Positions 1 to 7,674 of a stretch of 17,058 bases of DNA are shown here, in pieces. The stretch covers positions 136,743 through 153,800 of the forward strand of contig DNND01000061.1 in assembly GCA_003488005.1 (NCBI GenBank), in the 5' to 3' direction. The position numbers and the translations under genes were made by a program. Origin of the DNA: Blastocatellia bacterium. GTDB taxonomy: Bacteria > Acidobacteriota > Blastocatellia > Pyrinomonadales > Pyrinomonadaceae. The notes below the pieces were generated by a model that worked only from the letters and a program-made list of their open reading frames with translations, made no database searches and was not told the DNA's origin. Every line of letters begins with the position of its first letter. The stretch's first letter is position 1.

Positions 1-79
1 CCACGGTGCTAATGAGATCGCTCCGCGTGGCGTGGAACGCGCTCCACCATCTGAATTCTCAATGAGGCCGACCAAACCC

Positions 80-1924
80 TCAAGGCAAGGCAAATACATA
101 AAGCATGCCTCCCTTCGTCGTCGCGTCGGGCAAATCCGTCATGGCATTAACAAAACCAAGCGCGCCGGTCGGATCGCGCGGATCAAGTCCAGCGGCCACA
201 ATCGCGCCTGACCATCCACCGACCCCAGCCAGCACTGCCACGTACTGCTTGCCATCGGGTCCGCGATAACTAATTGGCTGTCCGATGATTCCGGAACCAC
301 ATTTAAACTGCCAAAGCAGTTGGCCGCTGCGCGCATCGACTGCCTTAAACCAACCATCCATCGTGCCGTAGAAAACAAGATCCCCAGCCGTCGCGACCGC
401 TCCGCTCCAGACCGGAAACTTTTCCTGAATGGCCCAGACCTTCTCACCTTTCACTGGGTCCCAAGCCAGAAACTCACCGCGATTGCCTCCGGGGCCGGCG
501 TACATTTTTACGTTGGCGCCAACGTACGGAGTGCCGGCGATGTAATTTGCTTCCAGGCCTTCAACATCCATGCAGAGATTTTGATGAGGGATGTAGACCA
601 GTCCCGTGCGCGGTGAAAACGCTGACGGCTGCCAATCCTTGGCGCCCGGCGCGGCCGGACAAATTTCTCTTACAACTTTTCCAGCCTGTGGGTTTTTCGT
701 TTCGTTGTAAATTAGTTGTCCGGAGTTGAGATCGACACCCTTCGAGGAGGTGATGTACGCATAAGAATTCGCGGACAGCACTTGTCCAGTGGTGCGATCG
801 AGAACGTACACGTAACCGTTTCGTTCCGGTCGAACAAGAACCTTTCGTGTTTGGCCGTTCACCGGCAAGTCGAGCAGTATTTGTTCATTAACGGCGTCGT
901 AGTCGTGCAGATCGTGAGGACTAAACTGGTAATACCAAACCGCCTCGCCATTCTCCGGCTTGCGCGCAAAAATCCCGCAGGTCCATTTGTTGTCGCCCGG
1001 ACGTTGCTCGGGATTCCATGGTCCCGGGTTGCCGGTGCCATAGAAAATTAGGTCCTGTTCCGGATCATAGGAAATCCAACCCCACGTCGTGCCCCCTCCA
1101 ATTCGCCAGGCGTCTGCGGGCCATGAAGAGATACCGAGATCTTTGCCTTTGTCTTGTGGATAGAAGGGATGGAAATTCTGACCGATGAGCACATCAGCGT
1201 CAGGACCGGTGTGATAAGCGCGCCAGGCTATCTTGCCCGAAGTCGCGTCAAGAGCGGTGAGCCAGCCACGAACGCCAAATTCGCCACCACTATTCCCAAC
1301 CAACACTTTGTCTTTTACGACGAGCGGCGCCATCGTCATCGTTTCACCTTTGTTAATGTCGCCGACCTGTGTTTTCCAAAGTTCTTTGCCGCTGTCCGCG
1401 TCCAGTCCGATGGTGTAGTCATCGAGAGTGCTGAAAAAAATCTTGCTGTCGGCGTAGACCACTCCGCGATTTATCACGTCGCAGCAGGCAACTCCCTGTG
1501 ATGCGGCCGCCGGTTTTGATTCATATTTCCATTTGACAGGCCCGCCCGGTTGCGTGAGGTCAAGCGCATAAACGATGTTGGGATATGGAGTGACAATGTA
1601 CATCGTGTTGTTTGCCACGATTGGGGCCGCCTCGTGGCCACGCAACACACTGGTCGAAAAACTCCAGGCGAGTTTCAGGCTTGCAATGTTGCTGGAATTG
1701 ATTTGATCGAGGCTGCTGAAACGTGTGCTGGCATAATTCTTCGCGGGCATGGTCCACTGCCCGTCATCTGTTTCCACTCCGGTTTGTTGGGCACCCGTCG
1801 GTTGGTTTTGAACACGATTCGGAAGCGCGGAAGATTGTGAGTTTTCCCTACGCGCGCAGGACGCGAGGGCAAGGTTCAGACATATAACGAGCAAGAGAAA
1901 GCCGGGGGCGTTTCTTCCAGTCAT
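80..1924 (-). CDS. PQQ-dependent alcohol dehydrogenase, lipoprotein, probably lanthanide type
   Basis: This 614-residue quinoprotein should oxidise primary alcohols to aldehydes at the outer face of the cell, passing electrons from PQQ to a cytochrome c. The chosen ATG has GGAG just upstream; the reading frame stays open for another 107 codons, but that part does not look like protein. Residues 1-22 form a signal peptide ending in a lipobox (LASC, Cys23), so the enzyme is probably membrane-anchored. A beta-propeller with WxxQ-like repeats follows. The vicinal Cys147-Cys148 pair, Glu215, Asn299 and catalytic Asp341 keep the Glu-Asn-Asp spacing of methanol dehydrogenase (84 and 42 residues). 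Asp343, in the DYD motif, is the additional metal ligand known from XoxF and PedH/ExaF enzymes, so lanthanide use is inferred. There is no CxxCH heme domain, so this is a type I enzyme needing a separate cytochrome. The natural substrate cannot be told from sequence alone. No partner cytochrome gene lies in the window. Confidence 0.93.
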   Translation of the reverse strand: MTGRNAPGFLLLVICLNLALASCARRENSQSSALPNRVQNQPTGAQQTGVETDDGQWTMPAKNYASTRFSSLDQINSSNIASLKLAWSFSTSVLRGHEAAPIVANNTMYIVTPYPNIVYALDLTQPGGPVKWKYESKPAAASQGVACCDVINRGVVYADSKIFFSTLDDYTIGLDADSGKELWKTQVGDINKGETMTMAPLVVKDKVLVGNSGGEFGVRGWLTALDATSGKIAWRAYHTGPDADVLIGQNFHPFYPQDKGKDLGISSWPADAWRIGGGTTWGWISYDPEQDLIFYGTGNPGPWNPEQRPGDNKWTCGIFARKPENGEAVWYYQFSPHDLHDYDAVNEQILLDLPVNGQTRKVLVRPERNGYVYVLDRTTGQVLSANSYAYITSSKGVDLNSGQLIYNETKNPQAGKVVREICPAAPGAKDWQPSAFSPRTGLVYIPHQNLCMDVEGLEANYIAGTPYVGANVKMYAGPGGNRGEFLAWDPVKGEKVWAIQEKFPVWSGAVATAGDLVFYGTMDGWFKAVDARSGQLLWQFKCGSGIIGQPISYRGPDGKQYVAVLAGVGGWSGAIVAAGLDPRDPTGALGFVNAMTDLPDATTKGGMLYVFALP

Positions 1925-1980
1925 TTTCTCTCCGGACGCTAGCTGAAGCTGTCTTACAACGCGATGGCGAAAGCGAGTTT

Positions 1981-1992
1981 CATACCAGTATG
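1981..1992. promoter_or_regulatory. Short palindrome upstream of the PQQ dehydrogenase
   Basis: CATAC-CA-GTATG is a perfect 5-bp inverted repeat about 57 bases before the dehydrogenase start, in the divergent 254-base gap shared with the flippase gene. It has the size of a small operator. No regulator is identified and no convincing -10/-35 pair was found beside it. Confidence 0.2.
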
Positions 1993-2178
1993 GTCCATCA
2001 CTCGATAGGGCTAGCTGTTGGCGGAAATCGAAGACTCGGGAAGCTGCGAGGTCGGACGCCTTGTACCAAAAATGCCTGATGCGAAATCTCGTTTGGCTTG
2101 TTTTAATACGACGAAAGCGTAATGACTTGAGGACGACACTCGCGTGATTTGGTATAAGTTTTTGTCTGAGTTCACCGA

Positions 2179-3687
2179 ATGAAAATATTTCGCATGACCG
2201 AAACTGCGCCGGCTGAAACATTAGGTGAAGTGACAGACACTGCAACTTTGCCGCTCCGGAAGAGAATTCGCTCCGGCTTTAGCTGGCTTGTATCGTCGTC
2301 ATTGATCGGGGAATTGATTCGTTTCGTTCGGTCAGTTGTTCTCGCGCGGCTGCTGCTGCCGGAGGATTTCGGGCTGTTCGGCATGTCGTTGACGATCGTG
2401 GCGGCATTGAATGCCCTCACGATGCTCGGGCTGGACCGCACGATTGTCGCAAACAAGTTCGACACCCGCGATGAACTGAGGGCACACCTGGACACAGTGT
2501 GGTCGGCGGGGCTCGTTAGAAGTTTGGTGATTACGCTGCTCGTCGCGGCGTCCGCTTTTCCAATTTCACGTTTCTATGGCCAACCACAACTCAACGTCAT
2601 CATCCCGATTCTCGGATTCGTCAGTCTCATCCAGGGACTGCAAAACATCGGCCTGGTGCTTCTGCGCAAGGAGATCAGCTTCGCGAAAATTTTCTGGTAC
2701 GAACTTGCGACTAACGTCGGCGGCATAGCGTTGACGGTCGCCCTGGCCGTGGTCATGCGAAATGTTTGGGCGCTGGTGATTGGTCTGCTGCTAACCACTG
2801 CCCTGGGGACGGTGCTCTCTTACGTTTTTCATTCGTACCGCCCGCGTTTGGCGTTCGAAAAAGTTGCGCTTCGCCGAGTTATTAGCCTGGGAAAGTTTAC
2901 GCTGGTGATCGCGGTCGCGTCGTATGTGACCAACATGGCGGACAACGTCATGGTTGGGCGTCTACTCGGAACCAGTGCGCTCGGCAACTATTCTCTCGCC
3001 TTCAACATTGCCAGCGCTCCAATTAGCGTGCTCGTTTTCTCGCTGGGCACAGTACTCTTTCCCGCCTACGCCGAACTCAACACGCAGCATCCCAAGCGCC
3101 TGGAGCAGGCCGTTACCAAAGTGTTCACCATCGCCTCGATGATCATGTTCACCCTTGTAGTGCCGTTGTTCCTGCTTGCCGGCGATATCGTTCAACTACT
3201 CTTTGGCGGCAGATGGACCAGCGCCGGAAAAGTATTACGGGTCCTGGCGTTGGTTATTCCTCTGCGCGGGCTCAGTCTGCTCATGTCGACGGTTTTCTGG
3301 GGCTTGAACCGGCCAAAACAAGTGGCCGTGGGACAGACTCTCGAAGCCGCGGTCTTTCTCGTTGCACTGTATCCGTTGATAACGGCGTTCGGAGTGACTG
3401 GCGCAGCCTGGGCCGGTGTGATCGCGTACGCGCTTGCATGTATTAACCGCCTGGTAGCGATGAACAAGATTATCCCGGGCATCACGTCAAAACTATTTCG
3501 AATTTCACTTTCCCCGATCGTGGCGGCTGGCGTCGGGCTTCTGGCTGCCGGTGCTAGCCTGAGCTTTCTTGTCCCACTTCTGCCGCGAGTGATATTGGGC
3601 GGGCTGCTCGCAACGATCATTCCCGCGGCGATCTTGCTATTGCTCAGTGCTGATTTAAGAAGATGGCTTGTCGAGTGGTTCTCTTAA
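2179..3687 (+). CDS. Oligosaccharide flippase, MOP superfamily (Wzx/WzxC-like)
   Basis: This 502-residue integral membrane protein probably flips lipid-linked oligosaccharides across the inner membrane during exopolysaccharide or O-antigen assembly. The N-terminal sequence after about residue 30 (GFSWLVSSSLIGELIRF, then ARLLLPEDFGLFGM) is the typical opening of the Polysacc_synt/WzxC family: first helix, charged loop, then a helix beginning near an L-P-E-D-F/Y-G motif. About 12-14 hydrophobic segments follow to the end, and the length matches the family (around 480-510). Two in-frame ATGs, at 2179 and 2194, compete and neither has a strong ribosome site. It is divergent from the PQQ dehydrogenase and is followed after 99 bases by a GT-C glycosyltransferase, which fits a glycan-assembly locus. 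The transported glycan cannot be predicted. Confidence 0.9.
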   Translation: MKIFRMTETAPAETLGEVTDTATLPLRKRIRSGFSWLVSSSLIGELIRFVRSVVLARLLLPEDFGLFGMSLTIVAALNALTMLGLDRTIVANKFDTRDELRAHLDTVWSAGLVRSLVITLLVAASAFPISRFYGQPQLNVIIPILGFVSLIQGLQNIGLVLLRKEISFAKIFWYELATNVGGIALTVALAVVMRNVWALVIGLLLTTALGTVLSYVFHSYRPRLAFEKVALRRVISLGKFTLVIAVASYVTNMADNVMVGRLLGTSALGNYSLAFNIASAPISVLVFSLGTVLFPAYAELNTQHPKRLEQAVTKVFTIASMIMFTLVVPLFLLAGDIVQLLFGGRWTSAGKVLRVLALVIPLRGLSLLMSTVFWGLNRPKQVAVGQTLEAAVFLVALYPLITAFGVTGAAWAGVIAYALACINRLVAMNKIIPGITSKLFRISLSPIVAAGVGLLAAGASLSFLVPLLPRVILGGLLATIIPAAILLLLSADLRRWLVEWFS

Positions 3688-3709
3688 ATCTATGAACTCT
3701 TCTCTTAAA
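3679..3709. repeat. 10-bp direct repeat pair, 21-bp period
   Basis: TTCTCTTAAA occurs at 3679-3688 and again at 3700-3709, a 21-base period or about two helical turns. The first copy overlaps the flippase stop codon and the second lies 77 bases before the next start codon. Such spacing suits a protein binding one face of DNA, but chance duplication is possible. Confidence 0.3.
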
Positions 3710-3728
3710 CTCATCCGGTCCACGTTGC

Positions 3729-3752
3729 CGAAGATGTGTAATCACGTCTTCG
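3729..3752 (+). promoter_or_regulatory. Stem-loop between flippase and GT-C gene
   Basis: CGAAGATGTG and CACGTCTTCG pair as a 10-bp stem (one G-T pair) around a TAAT loop. No T-run follows on the plus strand, so it is not a standard intrinsic terminator. It could be an attenuator, an mRNA-end stabiliser or a DNA-binding site. Confidence 0.4.
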
Positions 3753-3786
3753 TCAGTTCCGCGTTCTGTTAGACTCAATTCTTGAG

Positions 3787-5412
3787 ATGCCGAAAGCCCC
3801 TCTGTTCAAGAAAGAGATATTGATTGGCGTCTCCTTTCTCATTCTGATTCCATTGCTGGCACACTGGCTGTTCTCCTGGATGGGGTTTACTCCCACCGAC
3901 GAAGGATTCACCCTTGCTTACAGCCGCAGGCTGCTGGATGGACAAGTTCCTCACCGGGATTTCATAATCATTAGACCCTTCTTATCTCCGCTTATCCATG
4001 TGCCCTTCGTGTTTTTCGGAGGCGCCTACACGTTTTGGCTTTCCCGGCTGTTCGTCTGGTTTCAATTGGCATGCATTTCATGGTGCTGGGTTCTCATCAT
4101 CAATCGGACGATGAAGTTTCCTTTCTCACCCGGACAAGCATTTCTGGCGGCGATCATTTCGTTCGCCGCAACGGCCCACAGCAAACACCTTACGGCCTGG
4201 CACACAATTGATGGTCTATTCTTCATCGCCATCGGGTTGGTTCTTTGTATTAAAGGCAGGCAAATCCATAAGCTCCTGGGATATTTCCTGCTTGGTTTGG
4301 CGCCATTGTGTAAACAGAGCTTTATCTTCGTGGTTCCTTTGTCGCTCCTCATTCTTAACGATTGGCGTCAGGTCAAATACTGGATCGCGGCAGTTTTGCC
4401 GGGGCTCGCTTATGTCGGTTACCTGATATCGGCCCACGCTTTCTTTGACGCGCTCTTCCAATTAACGTCGCGTACGGAATTTTTGTCGGCCGGGCTTTTG
4501 CAATACTTAAGTAAGCGTGTCGCGCTTTCGTTTACAGTGGGCTACTTATCTCTATGGCTAATTCTTGGACGTTTTTTTAGATCGGAGAGCATTAAGAAGT
4601 GGATCGCAATTCTAATGCTTTACGGCGTGCCGCTGCTCGGGACGGCCGGCAGTTTGTGGTTCGGCGTCCTGGCAGGAACGTCTCTTGGTCTATTTGGAAT
4701 TTTGGCAGGCGCCGCAGCCTATTTGCTAACTACAAACTCCGGACCGCAAACATGGAAACGAATATCCTTGCTCGTGTTAGCAGTGGCCTGGAGTGCCTCG
4801 ATCTCAGGTGGCTATAAGACGCCTGCTTTGATGTCCGGCCCGATCCTGTTGGTGCTGACGGCTCACGTGTTCTCGCTGCAAAAGCAGCAACGCGCACTTC
4901 ATTATTCGTTCATCATCGCGTCGCTGCTAATCGCCTTGAGTTTTGGCGTGGCGAGGACCCGCTATATTTATCGAGATCTGCCGGCGACTCAACTAACCAA
5001 GTCGCTCGATGAGGTATTGCCTGGAGCGAGGCATATTAAGACCAACCCGAACACGTTCGACTTCATGCGTGATTTGAACGAAGCGGTCAAACTTGTGGAA
5101 GCGGAGCACAAACGCTTTGCAATACTTCCGGACGTGGCCGCGTACTGGGTGAAAGCCGGCCAACAAAATCCTCTACCCGCGGTCTGGCCGCACGCCGACG
5201 AGTTGAGCACGACGTTACTCATGGATCGTTTTGTCGGTGCCATGGAGGCAAGCCGCGCCGATACCATATTCATCGTGCAAAAAGTAGAGGCGAAAGAGCT
5301 GGCGCGCGGCTTCGTGCCCTTACCGAGCAATGAGTATTATTACGTCGTTGGGTACGCGCGCTCTCACTTCGTCAAGGTTCACGAAACCAATTACTTTGAG
5401 CTTTATAAGTGA
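3787..5412 (+). CDS. GT-C fold multi-pass membrane glycosyltransferase-like protein
   Basis: This 541-residue protein begins with a hydrophobic helix (about residues 11-31) followed by a periplasmic loop containing TPTDEGF (Asp38-Glu39) and then RRLLDGQVPHRDF and RP. An acidic loop followed by G-x-x-P-x-x-D-F and a nearby Pro is the usual first-loop signature of polyprenyl-phosphate-sugar-dependent GT-C transferases (PMT/ArnT/GT39-like). Roughly ten or more further membrane segments follow to about residue 400, then a soluble C-terminal domain of about 130 residues. The likely role is sugar transfer from a lipid carrier on the periplasmic side, in the same pathway as the upstream flippase. 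GAG directly abuts the ATG, so the ribosome site is poor and the start is less certain. A polymerase (Wzy-like) role cannot be excluded. Confidence 0.75.
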   Translation: MPKAPLFKKEILIGVSFLILIPLLAHWLFSWMGFTPTDEGFTLAYSRRLLDGQVPHRDFIIIRPFLSPLIHVPFVFFGGAYTFWLSRLFVWFQLACISWCWVLIINRTMKFPFSPGQAFLAAIISFAATAHSKHLTAWHTIDGLFFIAIGLVLCIKGRQIHKLLGYFLLGLAPLCKQSFIFVVPLSLLILNDWRQVKYWIAAVLPGLAYVGYLISAHAFFDALFQLTSRTEFLSAGLLQYLSKRVALSFTVGYLSLWLILGRFFRSESIKKWIAILMLYGVPLLGTAGSLWFGVLAGTSLGLFGILAGAAAYLLTTNSGPQTWKRISLLVLAVAWSASISGGYKTPALMSGPILLVLTAHVFSLQKQQRALHYSFIIASLLIALSFGVARTRYIYRDLPATQLTKSLDEVLPGARHIKTNPNTFDFMRDLNEAVKLVEAEHKRFAILPDVAAYWVKAGQQNPLPAVWPHADELSTTLLMDRFVGAMEASRADTIFIVQKVEAKELARGFVPLPSNEYYYVVGYARSHFVKVHETNYFELYK

Positions 5413-5447
5413 TGAAGGGTTGGGTTGAGCCGCGTGCATCCAGCTCG

Positions 5448-6566
5448 TCATCGAGCGGGATTACGGACCTTCTTCTGCAGCGCGGCCAGACGATGACCGA
5501 CGATGGGGACTTTGAGCAGACGATTTCGCCAACGCAGCGTAAGCGCGCCGTGAAAAGTGAAATCACTGTGAAGTTGACGAAGGTAGCGTGCGGCAGCCCG
5601 TCCTTCCGCCTCGAGATCGGCATTACCGTTTCTGCTGTATTCGGCGATCACTTCTTCATACACCTCAACCACGCGGGCTATCGCTGTATCGCTTCCGGCG
5701 GCAGCGCGTATTCTTTGTGAAACCGCACGCGCATCGTGGTTGTCATAACGGGCAATTTCTCTCTCGATGGCCTCAACCGTAAGTGGGCCTTGCAAAGTTC
5801 GAATTCCAAAATTCAAACGGCGTAGCTGGTCCAACTCGCGCGCAGTTACCATTGGCCCGGAACCGCCGGCGTCGCAAAGAATCACTGCCGCGCCCACCGC
5901 CATCGCTTCCAGCGCGCACCGGGCCTTGGCAAAAACGATGTCATACTTCCCCAGTTCCAATTCCGGTGTTTCGCAGACTTTTCCCGCCGCCTCTCCGACG
6001 ACGTCAAGCTGGATTGACGAACGAAGACACGCCTGACGGATCACTTTCAAGTGCGTTTGCTCGCTGGCGTAATTACTAAACACCAACGCGCGGCGAGGAC
6101 GATCAGTTAACGGGTTACGTGGCTTGAACCGCTGAAGATCGACGAAATTGAGAATCACGCGAGCCTTGCTCTCGGCAATGCCATGCTCAACCGTCAGACG
6201 GTCGTAGCAGGTGTCATCGACGGCCACGTATCGCAAAATTCTGGGAAATATCGGCGGGCCTTCAAGCCAGTGCTTCCAGCTATGACAAAAATAGACGGCT
6301 GGGACTCCCGGGTAATGAAGCAGGGCAGTCATAGTCTCGACGTGCTGGTTGCCATGTATGATGTCGGGCTTGTTCTCCAGAGTATCGAGATTATCGGTAA
6401 CTGGAATGGTGGCGGCTCTGAGTTCCTGGGCCACACTGCCGTGATCTCCCAGGCTATAGACCATCGGCTGATGACCCTGAGCCAGAAGCGTCTTAGCGAG
6501 ATCGCGCACGTATAGCTGAGTTCCGCCGCGCGACGATAAGTCAAAGTTGGTGATTAATACGCGCAA
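5448..6566 (-). CDS. GT-B glycosyltransferase, family 4-like
   Basis: This 372-residue cytosolic protein opens with MRVLITNFDLSSRGGTQLYV, a classic GT4 N-terminus in which the GG loop (residues 14-15) follows the first beta strand. The second Rossmann half holds ALEAMAVGAAVIL with Glu220 in the donor-binding position. The usual first Glu of the EX7E motif is replaced by Phe212, so the subgroup is atypical. A basic C-terminal tail of about 60 residues may touch the membrane. The start is TTG, with only a weak AGAAG-like ribosome site, and it overlaps a tiny ORF starting four bases after the previous gene, so translational coupling is possible. It converges with the GT-C gene, leaving a 35-base gap with no hairpin that I can see. 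The nucleotide-sugar donor is unknown. Confidence 0.85.
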   Translation of the reverse strand: MRVLITNFDLSSRGGTQLYVRDLAKTLLAQGHQPMVYSLGDHGSVAQELRAATIPVTDNLDTLENKPDIIHGNQHVETMTALLHYPGVPAVYFCHSWKHWLEGPPIFPRILRYVAVDDTCYDRLTVEHGIAESKARVILNFVDLQRFKPRNPLTDRPRRALVFSNYASEQTHLKVIRQACLRSSIQLDVVGEAAGKVCETPELELGKYDIVFAKARCALEAMAVGAAVILCDAGGSGPMVTARELDQLRRLNFGIRTLQGPLTVEAIEREIARYDNHDARAVSQRIRAAAGSDTAIARVVEVYEEVIAEYSRNGNADLEAEGRAAARYLRQLHSDFTFHGALTLRWRNRLLKVPIVGHRLAALQKKVRNPAR

Positions 6567-6651
6567 ACTGCTTCTTCACTTTCGGAAATAGATCCGTCAT
6601 AACAGCTGTCGAACGCGTAAGTTCACCGGCACACTTGAGAAGCAATTTCAT
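6541..6651 (-). CDS. Possible 36-residue basic leader or coupling peptide
   Basis: An ATG four bases after the stop of the PIG-L-like gene opens a 36-codon frame encoding a basic peptide (starting MKLLLKCAGEL, ending ARINHQL). It ends 25 bases inside the following glycosyltransferase gene, in another frame. It fills the whole 89-base gap and would carry ribosomes from one gene to the TTG start of the next. No family is recognised and no strong ribosome site precedes it, so it may equally be a chance ORF. Confidence 0.25.
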   Translation of the reverse strand: MKLLLKCAGELTRSTAVMTDLFPKVKKQFARINHQL

Positions 6652-6655
6652 CTCG

Positions 6656-7543
6656 TCAAATCGAGGTAGCTTTCTCGAGACCTTCAAGAGGACTTCGCTG
6701 TTCGACAAACTCTTGCAGCGCGTTAGCGATAGGTAGGACGTGCTCGCGGTATCGGATTACGCTTTGATAATTGCCTTCGGCCACACGCAGCTCACCATAA
6801 CGTTCGTAAAACGGTAACTGATTTCCGAAGTCACGACCGATTACCTTTTCATCAGCCGGACGTAAACACTCGATTCGATAGGCTTCAAGGCCGAGCGAAT
6901 TGTACTGAAGCGTCAGATTAGCGCCAAGTTCGGCATTGTGCCTTAAGACTTGCAGATCCCCAGCGAGCGCGGCGTCGATTTCGGAACCCAACTCCTGAAA
7001 GCTGCGCGCCATTTCCAGTTTTCGTTGGAAGGCATCATCTGGAAGGTGAAGCCATGTTGCCTGCGCGCGCAATGCCGGCGGGTAAGTATCATGGCGACCA
7101 ACTAACAGAAAGTCTCTGTTCGCAATCGTCCGTCCGTAACAGCGTCGCGCGATTTCAACCGCCGCGTTAATGATCAGCCGGCAAACGTCATGAGTGGGAT
7201 TGAATCCTTCAATCGCATCTCCCGCGACCGACTCAGCTTCGTCACGCCCAAGCGACTCGGCGAACTCGTCGGCAATGTTCAAAAACAGCTCGAAGTCATG
7301 AGTCAGGATTGCCTGGTAAATCTCCGCATCAGTCAGCCGACCATAGATACAGCCTTGCTCTGCGCCCGCCTGCCTAAGAATATTCGTAGTCGATTGAATA
7401 CGCGACTGGCCTGAACGGCCTGAGCCGTCGGTGAGCACGAAAACCCGAGGCCGCACGGTCTCAAGCCATCCATGAACGCACAATTCGTGACCGGGATGAG
7501 CAATGAATAAGAAGTGCTTTCCGAAGCTGGAAGATTTAGGCAT
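6656..7543 (-). CDS. PIG-L/LmbE-like protein with altered active-site motif
   Basis: This 295-residue protein resembles PIG-L/LmbE deacetylases, which remove acetyl groups from N-acetylated sugars. The fold markers are a first strand leading to AHPGHE (residues 15-20, at the place of the canonical AHPDDE), then LTDGSGRSGQSR (about 38-48) and NPTHD (115-119), which lies where the family usually has its third zinc-binding His. In MshB-type enzymes the first Asp of HPDD is the catalytic base and the second Asp binds zinc. Here they are Gly18 and His19. A His16-His19-His118 metal site is conceivable, but the base is missing, so either chemistry or substrate must differ. Both flanking genes are glycosyltransferases on the same strand, pointing to a sugar-modifying role. 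The start has no clear ribosome site but gives a sensible N-terminus. Deacetylase activity is an inference only. Confidence 0.65.
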   Translation of the reverse strand: MPKSSSFGKHFLFIAHPGHELCVHGWLETVRPRVFVLTDGSGRSGQSRIQSTTNILRQAGAEQGCIYGRLTDAEIYQAILTHDFELFLNIADEFAESLGRDEAESVAGDAIEGFNPTHDVCRLIINAAVEIARRCYGRTIANRDFLLVGRHDTYPPALRAQATWLHLPDDAFQRKLEMARSFQELGSEIDAALAGDLQVLRHNAELGANLTLQYNSLGLEAYRIECLRPADEKVIGRDFGNQLPFYERYGELRVAEGNYQSVIRYREHVLPIANALQEFVEQRSPLEGLEKATSI

Positions 7544-7593
7544 TAGTTGGGGATGTTAGCTGAACAAGGCTGTCAGTCAAAATCTTTTCGACG

Positions 7594-7611
7594 TGTCCCG
7601 AGGGTGGGACA
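7594..7611 (-). terminator. Small hairpin after the upstream glycosyltransferase gene
   Basis: TGTCCC and GGGACA form a 6-bp stem with a 6-base loop in the 131-base gap between two minus-strand genes. It lies 64 bases after the stop of the 433-residue glycosyltransferase. No T-run follows on the minus strand, so termination is doubtful. Confidence 0.25.
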
Positions 7612-7674
7612 TTCGTCATGCGAGTTAAGTCTCATTAAAACAGACTCGGCCGAAAGCCTTGATGCAAGGTAGTC

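Noticed and set aside
1..79. Terminator for the PQQ dehydrogenase
   Set aside because: GTGGA/TCCAC at 32-47 makes only a 5-bp stem and no T-run follows on the minus strand.
2127..2158. TTGAGG and TATAAG as a promoter for the flippase gene
   Set aside because: The boxes are 20 bases apart, too far for a normal sigma-70 promoter.
1925..2245. N-terminal extension of the PQQ dehydrogenase frame by 107 codons
   Set aside because: The ATG at 1924 has a ribosome site and is followed at once by a lipoprotein signal peptide; the extension is polar, Arg-rich and overlaps the divergent flippase gene.
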